Shown here: positions 55,855-64,000 of the stretch, in pieces
Position numbering within the stretch: position 1 is the first letter of the stretch
Layout of the letters: every line of letters begins with the position of its first letter
Source of the DNA: Lathyrus oleraceus
Lineage: Eukaryota > Streptophyta > Magnoliopsida > Fabales > Fabaceae
Reading direction: 5' to 3'
Assembly (NCBI RefSeq): GCF_024323335.1
Contig: NC_066583.1
Coordinates: 360,164,377-360,228,376, forward strand
DNA length: 64,000 nt
The notes under the pieces: generated by a model
Told to the model about the DNA's origin: nothing
The model's database searches: none
The model's input: only the letters and a program-made list of their open reading frames with translations
Position numbers and translations under genes: made by a program

Positions 55855-58800
55855 TGTCGCATCCGCGAAAAACAACCGGCGAGCTGAAACAAAAACACAA
55901 ACAGAGCCGCCACCGCGCGTTATTTATCCCAAAAGAGGGAAAGGAAACGCTCAGAGTAAACCTGGGAAAAGCAAGGTCTCGCGACCAAAGAGAAAGGGTA
56001 CGGGAGTCGGTTACGCAAGGGGAAGGTATTAGCACCCCTCACGTCCGTCGTACTCGACGGGATCCACGCTCTAAGAAAAGAAAAGGTTGCTAAAACACCA
56101 CACACACACGCACCGAAGACAACACAGATGGGGTTAAGAGGAAGAGAGCTCGCTAGGACATCGCGTCCTATGCCTACGTATCTCGTCTGGAACGAGAATC
56201 AGAGCTGCCGTAGTTCGGCTCACGCACGCCAAACCAGCAAACACACACACAGGCAAACATGGAGCCTGAATGCCAATCACTGGACTTACATCAGCATCCG
56301 AACCAAAACGCACACAAGAAGGCAAACGTGGAGCCCGAAAGCCAATCACTGGACTTACATCGGCATCCGAACCAAACACACGCACACTGGAACCCGAATG
56401 CCACTCGATGGACTTACATCAGCTTCCAAGCACACAACAACCAACAAGTTAATAGGGAGTCGGGAACTCGAGCCTATAACTGTCAAGCACACACACAAAA
56501 GAAAAAAAGTGCCCGGAGAGACCTCGCACGGTCTCCTGCCTACATACCTCGTCTGGAACGAGGATCAGGGCGATGTAGTTCCCCCGAAAGGGAAAGAAAT
56601 TCTAGCCAGAAACCAAGGGGAGACACACTACCAGGGAGCTGTACTCGAGCCTAGTGTTATCATGCATCATTGCCCTATGTTATGGTTTCTACCTACTTGC
56701 ACCACAACAAGCTAATCCTAACCAGGAAAAACAAGCATGCAATCATCAACAAAATAAAACAAACATTTCAAACAAATATTCACAAAGCACACACTATATC
56801 CAGTCAGAAGTGAGGCTCAAACAAAGGGTTCGACTGCCGAAGCAAGTCATCTGTACAGAGTTAGTATTAGCTCTTAACCTTGCCATTGAGGGGCTAAGGT
56901 GAAGCTGATGAAAGGTGAGTGAAGATTAGACTTCACAGCTCTTATCCCTGACCAGGGAGAGCTTCAGACAAAGGAGCGTGGGTCCAGAATGGAGCGACCC
57001 TTCTACGCTCAAGACTCTGACACAACTGTACAAAGTACAAGATCTTGGGTTTGTGTCCCAATGCATCAACACAGTGGTGTGAGCAGAGGGACGACTCAAC
57101 AGAATAGCGGGGGATAGATTGCATATCCCTTGGATTCCGCCAATTGCCTCATAGAGGTCTTTACCTGTTTGGCACAAAAGTAAACAATCACAAACATCGC
57201 CTCTTAAGGAGGACTTCAGACAGTTGCCTGGCTAAATAACAAGCCAGGTCTTCCAGACTACATGGAGACAAGAGAGTCTACCTCAACTGGTTTAAAAACC
57301 AAGCAGCAGCAAGCAAGTTCTTAAAGAACTGTAAGCGACTAAATGTACCTGAAATCAATCAAGTATCATCAGTACTCAGATAAACCAACAGTAAACAGCA
57401 AAAGTCAATTTATACAGACAACACAAATTAATGCACATAAGTGCAAGCCATGAGCTAAAGCTCAAGCATCAAACCTACAACACAAAGCCAATATTAGTTC
57501 ACAACATCAAACAAAACTCAATTTAATCAACTTGAATTTCTCTCCTTAAGCCTTTTGCACTTTTAACCTGAAAATCCAAGCCAAATGTGAGAAACTAGAC
57601 CACTAGGCCAAGCCTAGGGTCCAAAGGGGATGAAAAAATCAAAACAGCAAGTGAAATTTATCCAAAATCACATTCAAACAAATCAAAAGCAAATGCAATT
57701 GGTCCCATGCTCATATCAATCACCATTATCATTTTATGCACAAAATAGTATCAAACATGCAATTTGCAACTTCAAATGACCAAACAGAACTAACTCAATC
57801 AAAAGCATATCAAAACAATTCAATTAATTCCACAAAAATTCACACCTAAATAGGACACATTCAATGTATAGCATGTCAATTTTCAGCTCAATTGGACAAA
57901 AGAAAGTATGTCAATAAAAATCAAGAAGTCCAGGCACATTTATACAAGCCAATTCAAGGCATCAACACAAGCATCAAATTCCATAAATCATAAAACAGTG
58001 ACAACAATTAAGAAATGAATGGGATCAAAACCACAATGTCCTATAATGTGTCTACAATCCACATGTCAAATTTCATCTTCATCCAATACACTATGAGAAT
58101 TTCACAAATGAATTACCAACATGTGTCACACAATGTCACCAAATGAGCACACAGGGAAGAAAATATTCAATTAATTAGAAAATGACATCAACAATTCCAG
58201 AAAAATTCTCATGTAATCTTGACACATCAATGATCATTCATGCAAAAATTTAGATCAATCAAACATTCCTAATCCAGGCAAATAAAATCAGAAAGTTGAC
58301 CTAGCTTGGTGTGACACAAATTGTCACACCTCTATTCAAAAAATCATATCTAATCAACCAAGTATCCAAAAATCACAAACTCTACATGAAAATCACCATC
58401 AAGATGTCCAGAACAAGCACAAAAATTTTCATTCATTTCTTTAAAGGTATCAGTATTTCATGAAGGTTTTGGCAACACATATACAAATGTAACACATTGA
58501 AACAAACCCTAGGTCAATTAATTTTCCACACGTGCAAAAAATCCACAAAAATCATAATCAAACTCTACACATCATCATGAGAATGGTGCAAAACATTTCA
58601 CAAAATTTGGATAAAAAATGAGTGAGTTATTAATTTTCTAAGTTCATGTAACAAAATTGAAAAACAAATGAAAAATGAAAATGGAATAATAATTAATTAA
58701 ATGAGGAAATGGCAGTTTTGTAATATTAATGTCCAGGCGCAAAACGACGTCGTTTCGAAAAGAAGTGTTGGCGCCTTCCTATTGGCTCAGAGTGGCGCTA

Positions 58801-59088
58801 AACATCATTCAAAATCTGGCCAAGGCAAATGAGGATCTAGCGTGCTTTTTCATCGTGTTCTTCACAAGAACACAGTCAAAAATTCCAGAAACGAAGAACA
58901 TCAAACTTCCACCAAAACCTACAAACTTTATATCCACGTGCTCGTCTCTTCACATAGATCAAAGTTATGTAACTATTTCAACCTAATTCCTAACATACAG
59001 CGCGGATCGATCAAATTAAGATATGGACACAAAACTTCAAAGCACGATATCTATCTCTACACTTAACCAATTCACAAACCAAGCATAG
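55855..59088 (-). repeat. Ogre-F LTR, partial (same family as the Ogre-A LTR), cut by the chromovirus
   Basis: On the minus strand it ends TTCGCGGATGCGACA at 55855, abutting Ogre-E integrase with no primer site, so it is a 3' LTR or a solo LTR. It aligns by eye with the Ogre-A LTR through the end signature (GCCGCCACCGCGCGTTATTT), the three-unit array (56272-56460), the GCACACACTATAT block and the long A/T-rich U3. A 14-base palindrome AAACGACGTCGTTT lies at 58742-58755. The sequence is interrupted at 59088 by the chromovirus LTR, with about a third of the LTR beyond the window. The putative left duplication is CTTGG (55850-55854). Confidence 0.82.
56272..56460. repeat. Three tandem units in the Ogre-F LTR
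   Basis: The core GCCAATCACTGGACTTACAT recurs at 56272 and 56341, and in mutated form (GCCACTCGATGG) at 56400. It is homologous to the array at 2101-2250 of Ogre-A. Confidence 0.75.
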
Positions 59089-61052
59089 TGTAACACCCTT
59101 CTAAAATACCCCAAATGTTTAATTAAAATAATAAACATATAACAATCAGAGTAATTATGCCATTCAAGGGTGTCACACACTTATTCACACCATTTCAACA
59201 ATATAACGGTCATACTCTTTTGTTAATCCAAAACATAAACGTTTGCATAAATCGCAGCGGATAGAAAGCATTTTACATGAAAATTATTCAACAAAATAAA
59301 AACATCCCATCCCGATGTTACATCGACCAGAGCATGACCCACTAAGGACTACACTAGACTCCAGAGACTAGCTTCTACTCAATCACTGCTCGTTACCTGA
59401 AAACATAGTTGTAAGGGTGAGTTCCTCAATCAATATAATGAGTATTATAAAATATCATGTTATGTTAAGTGATTCAACACACTTCATCACCCTAATCAAA
59501 ACACACATTCATGAACAACATATTAATTCAAACATCATACTCAATAACAGCGCAACAATACCAACACAAACACACGTATAATATTGGAATACATCCATTC
59601 ATATTATACGCCATACACATTTTATGCAATGAGACTCCATGCATGCGGTACCGACTATTCGTGAACATATAGTTCAACTTCACCGACCAATCCAGGTACG
59701 GCTACCAAGCTCACTAGTCCCACTCATTTGAGACCTAGTGACTCACATCACTAATCCCTCACTATGGGAATTAGCTACCACCCCAAGGGCCATGCTATGC
59801 ACGCTAAATCACCTAGCATGCAACATCAACAACAGTCCAAAATGACTAACATCACTAATTCCTCACTATGGGAATTAGCTACCACCATAAAGGCCACAAT
59901 ATGCACGCTAATCACCTAGCAATGCAACATCAACAACAATTCAAGAATAGACACATGCTCACACTCTAAGCCATAAAATAGTCTATTCACAAATGCATAC
60001 ATTCACATCATCATGTATACCATCACATATCATCAACAAAAGCATATCATATCATGCCACATAATAAATCATAGTATTAGCACACTCTACTAATACCTAT
60101 ACTATTCAAAACAACGGGAATTGATCCCTACAACATCATACCTCAGCTAAGTACATCACTCAGCCTAAACAACCAAAAACTGCACAACCATTGTTCAGGA
60201 AAATCACAAATCTGCCCATACGCGTATTGCCTATGCCCATACGCGTATTGCCCAAACCTGACCAAGTCCATACGCGAAATGCCCACGCCCATACGCGTAT
60301 GCTACGCGTACCACATCCTCATACGCGTACCAACAAAGACACTTTTACGTTCAAAACATCATCTCTTTCACTCATACGCGTAAGGCCTCATCCATACGCG
60401 TACCAGCCATCTCATACGCGTATTGCCTAGTGCCATACGCGTATGACCAGAAACCAGAATTTCCAGATCTGCAATGGCTTTCTCTGCTACGAGATCTATC
60501 CAATTCAACCTTCTACAGTCCAAATTTTACACGCAATTCATTCATATCGTCTAACACGAATCAGACACTTTCGATTTCACAAATTGCCAACCTTTCTACC
60601 TCTAATTCCTACGAATTTTCATCAGTTATCATCCAAATTCGTTCATCAATATTTCACAAATTCATCACATATCATTTCAATCAGAGTCAAATTCCGAGGT
60701 TCATCACTACCCATTACATGCTATCCCATAAGACCCATCAAACGATGATAAACCCCCCTTACCTGAGTAAATCCGGCAATTCCGTTAGCTTCAAGCTTTT
60801 CCTCTTCTCTTGCTCTGCCTCTTTTCCCTTTCTCTTTCAGCCGCTTCTCTTTTCCTTTTTCACGTGAAAAACCCTTTTCCAAAAATTAGGACTTTTTATT
60901 ATTCCAACTTATATACTCCAATAATAAAACCCAATAATATTATCCCAATAATAATATTAATAATCCAATAATTTTCTAATTATTTAATTAAATTAATAAA
61001 TAAAATATTAACTTAATTTAAACAATTATCTTAATTTCATCGGGGTGTTACA
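59089..61052 (-). repeat. 3' LTR of a Tekay-type chromovirus (1964 bp)
   Basis: On the minus strand it starts TGTAACACCCCGATGAAATT at 61052 and ends TTAGAAGGGTGTTACA at 59089, with 10-base terminal inverted repeats TGTAACACCC/GGGTGTTACA. Within it, CATACGCGTA recurs about ten times between 60217 and 60440 as a short interspersed repeat. The left duplication would be CATAG (59084-59088). The other end is outside the window. Confidence 0.85.
60217..60446. repeat. CATACGCGTA repeat cluster in the chromovirus LTR
   Basis: CATACGCGTA/CATACGCGAA occurs about ten times in 230 bases at irregular spacing of 15-35 bases (60217, 60238, 60269, 60290, 60321 and on). Its core TACGCGTA is a perfect palindrome. 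Confidence 0.85.
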
Positions 61053-61066
61053 ACTCTCCCCCACTA
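61053..61066 (-). promoter_or_regulatory. Polypurine tract of the chromovirus
   Basis: On the minus strand AGTGGGGGAGAGT lies directly before the LTR start, a classic plus-strand primer site. Confidence 0.85.
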
Positions 61067-61094
61067 AAAGAGTTTTCGTCCTCGAAAACATACC

Positions 61095-64000
61095 TCAGGC
61101 GAACAACTCAGGATAAGACTCCTTCATCTGACTCTCAAGTTCCTAAGTCACATTGCCGCCTGCTGGTCCTCCCCAAGATACCTTCACCAAGGCAATCTCT
61201 TTACCCCGCAACAGCTTCAACTCTCGATCCTCGATCCTCATAGGTGATGTTTCAACAGTCAGGTTATCTCTCACCTGTACATCATCTACTTGGACTACAT
61301 GCGACGGATCATGAATGTACCTCTTCAACTGAGATACATGAAAAACCTCATGCAAATTCGCAAGTGACGGCGGTAAAGCGATACGATAGGCTACCTCTCC
61401 TATCCTTTCCAAAATCTGATAAGGACCAATAAATCGAGGTGTTAACTTCTTCGACTTCAAGGCTCGACCAACCCCAGTTATCGGAGTAACCCGAAGAAAC
61501 ACATGGTCTCCCTCTTGAAATTCAAGTGACTTCCTCCTCTTATCATGATAACTCTTCTGACGACTCTGAGCAATCCTCATCTTCTCCTGAATCATCTTAA
61601 TCTTTTCCGTAGTTTGTTGAACAATCTCCGGTCCAACCACAGCACTCTCACCGGACTCATACCAACATAAAGGTGTCCGACATCTCCTACCATACAAAGC
61701 TTCAAACGGTGCCATACCAATGCTCGAATGAAAACTATTGTTGTAGGTAAACTCAATCAAAGGCAAATAACAATCCCAAGTACCTCCTTTTTCCAAAACA
61801 CAAGCCCTCAAAAGATCCTCTAGTGACTGAATCGTCCTCTCAGTCTGACCATCAGTCTGCGGATGATATGCAGAACTCAATCTCAGCTTAGTTCCCAAAG
61901 CCCTCTGCAAACCTTCCCAGAACTTCGATGTAAATCTAGGATCTTTGTCCGAAACAATACTTGACGGAATACCATGCAAACTTACAATCTTCTCAATATA
62001 CAATTCCGCCAATCTCTCTAACGGATAATCCATTCTGATCGGAATGAAATGAGCCGACTTCGTCAATCTATCCATAATCACCCAAATAGCTTCAAAACTC
62101 TTACTCGTCCTCGGTAAACCGGAAACAAAATCCATACTGATACTATCCCACTTCCATTCTGGAATAGCCAACGGTTGCATTAGCCCAGACGGCTTCTGAT
62201 GCTCAATCTTTGACTTCTGACAAGTCAAACAAGAATAAACAAAACTCGCAATTTCTCTTTTCATTCCCGGCCACCAAAATAACTTCTTCAAATCATGATA
62301 CATTTTCGTAGCTCCAGGATGAATACTCAAGCCACTACGATGTCCTTCTTCAAGAATACTCTTCTTAAGTTCGGTAACATCTGGAATACACACCCGATTA
62401 CCAAATTTCAAAATACCATTCTCATCAACCCTGAATTCACCACCTTGACCTTGATTCACTAAAGTCAACTTATCAACCAAAAGCATATCGGATTTCTGAC
62501 CCTCTCTAATCTCACCCAGAATACCACTCGTTAACTTCAACATTCCCAATTTAACACTATTGTGAGTACTCTCACACACCAAACTCAAGTCTCTAAACTG
62601 CTCAATTAAATCCCATTCTCTAACCATTAACATAGACACATGCAATGATTTCCGACTCAATGCATCAGCCACTACGTTTGCTTTACCCGGATGGTAATTC
62701 AAACCAAAGTCATAATCCTTCAGAAATTCTAACCATCTCCTCTGTCTCATATTCAGTTCTTTCTGATCAAACAAATACTTCAAACTTTTATGGTCACTGA
62801 AAACTTCAAATCTTGACCCGTACAAATAGTGTCTCCATAACTTCAGAACAAATACCACCGCTGCCAACTCTAAATCGTGCGTCGGGTAGTTCCTCTCATG
62901 AACCCTCAGTTGTCTCGAAGCATAAGCTATAACCTGCTTATTCTGCATCAACACACCACCCAAACCCAACAATGACGCATCACAGTAAACCTCAAATGAT
63001 TCCGACGAACTCGGTAATATCAGAATAGGAGCAGTAGTCAACCTTCTCTTTAACTCTTGGAAACCTTCTTCACATTTTGAGTCCCAAACAAATGCTTGCC
63101 CCTTTCTAGTCAACATCGTCAACGGTAACGCCAACTTAGAAAATCCCTCAATGAACTTCCTATAATAACCTGCAAGTCCAAGAAAACTCCTTATCTCAGA
63201 AACTGACTTCGGAGCTTCCCACTTAGATACCGCTTCTATCTTAGAAGGATCAACAGCAACACCCCCTCTTGAAATCACATGACCAAGAAAACTAACCTCT
63301 TCTAACCAAAATTCACACTTTGACAGTTTAGCAAATAACTTCTTTTCTCGCAGAACTCCTAAAACCACTCTCAAATGCTCAGCATGCTCTTCTTCAGATT
63401 TCGAATACACCAAAATGTCATCAATAAACACCACAGCAAACTTATCTAGGTACGGATGGAAAATCCTATTCATATACTCCATAAATACTCCAGGCGCATT
63501 AGTCACACCAAAAGGCATTACAGAATACTCATAATGTCCATACCTTGTTCCGAAAGCAGTCTTCTGAATATCCTCAGTTTTCACACGTATCTGATGATAC
63601 CCAGATCTCAAATCTATTTTGCTGAACACACTCGCACCAACCAACTGATCCATCAAATCATCAATCCTCGGCAAAGGATACCGATTCTTGATAGTCACTT
63701 TATTCAGTTGCCTGTAATCTACACACAACCTCATAGTACCTTCTTTCTTCTTAACCAATAACACTGGTGCACCCCACGGTGACACACTCGGACGAATAAA
63801 TTTCTTATCCAACAGATCTTCCAACTGACTCTTCAATTCAGTTAACTCAACAGCAGACATACGGTACGGAGCCATCGATATCGGCCTAGTACCAGGTACC
63901 AAATCGATCGAGAACTCAACTTCACGCTCTGGCGGTAATTCATTCACTTCTTCAGGAAACACATCAGGAAAATCACATACCACGGCTAGATTACCAATCA
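61095..64000 (-). pseudogene. Chromovirus (Tekay-type) pol: RT, RNase H, integrase, chromodomain; nearly intact, C-terminal amber stop, 5' end off-window
   Basis: One frame is open from the right edge to TAG at 61145-61143. RT shows [27 protein letters not shown] and the catalytic FIDDIL (about 63415). RNase H contains [17 protein letters not shown] and [11 protein letters not shown]. The integrase zinc finger spans [20 protein letters not shown] to SCLTCQKSK (about 62340-62210). The catalytic triad is in SMDFVSG (about 62130), VSDKDPRF (about 61940) and DGQTERTIQ (about 61845). After the GPY/F motif ([20 protein letters not shown]) comes a chromodomain-like tail, [20 protein letters not shown] then [17 protein letters not shown]. 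The amber stop replaces the expected Trp, and the frame goes on for 15 codons (ELESQMKESYPELFA) to TGA at 61097-61095. The domain order and the C-terminal chromodomain mark a chromovirus; Tekay/Del is from recall. Confidence 0.88.

Overview
This is a plant nuclear window made almost entirely of nested LTR retrotransposons. No complete host gene, rRNA, tRNA or CRISPR array was found. The mix of elements suggests a large-genome legume, most likely tribe Fabeae (pea, vetch, Lathyrus). It holds several Ogre/Tat-type Ty3 elements with the tRNA-Arg-type primer site, an intron before the RT domain and tandem-repeat 3' UTRs, plus Athila, a Tekay-type chromovirus and a Ty1/copia element. The taxonomic guess is inference; the element structures are read from the sequence. 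Labels Ogre-A to Ogre-F are local names used here only.

Left block (1-28000). Ogre-A (minus strand; part of ORF1, primer site and a 4.8-kb LTR at 1606-6435) sits just in front of the gag start of a decayed Ty1/copia element (6436-10990, with its last LTR piece at 21985-22821). That copia 3' LTR is split by Ogre-B (10991-21984, plus strand), which is complete from LTR to LTR and flanked by a perfect 5-bp target-site duplication CTACA. Ogre-B has lost most of RT and integrase but keeps a readable intron. To the right lies the 3' UTR (two tandem arrays) and 3' LTR (25991-28000) of a much older Ogre-like element, Ogre-C, which probably hosted the copia insertion.

Middle block (28001-42060). This holds older debris: an LTR-like stretch with a CT microsatellite, a decayed plus-strand coding region resembling the putative gypsy-type transposase domain, an antisense Ty3 gag-protease relic, and an Athila unit (LTRs 33712-34688 and 37856-38784) preceded by what looks like another Athila 3' UTR. 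A short unrecognised minus-strand ORF (38934-39167) with a TATA-like upstream is the only candidate for host-gene sequence. It is followed by a foldback element and a Stowaway-like MITE.

Right block (42061-64000), all minus strand. Ogre-E is represented by a probable 3' LTR, 3' UTR and an integrase that is split twice. Ogre-D (46527-55636, TSD CCGTG) is inserted in the integrase, and Ogre-F (LTR from 55855, same LTR family as Ogre-A) is inserted further upstream in the same domain. The Ogre-F LTR is cut at 59088 by a Tekay-type chromovirus whose 3' LTR (59089-61052) and nearly intact pol run off the right edge.

The main points of interest are two internally deleted Ogre copies (B and D) with intact LTRs, primer sites and TSDs, which look like non-autonomous copies moved in trans. 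Others are a conserved in-frame intron (acceptor lost in D), hairpin motifs shared between LTR families upstream of their TATA boxes, and fast-evolving tandem arrays in 3' UTRs. I saw no convincing new biological system.
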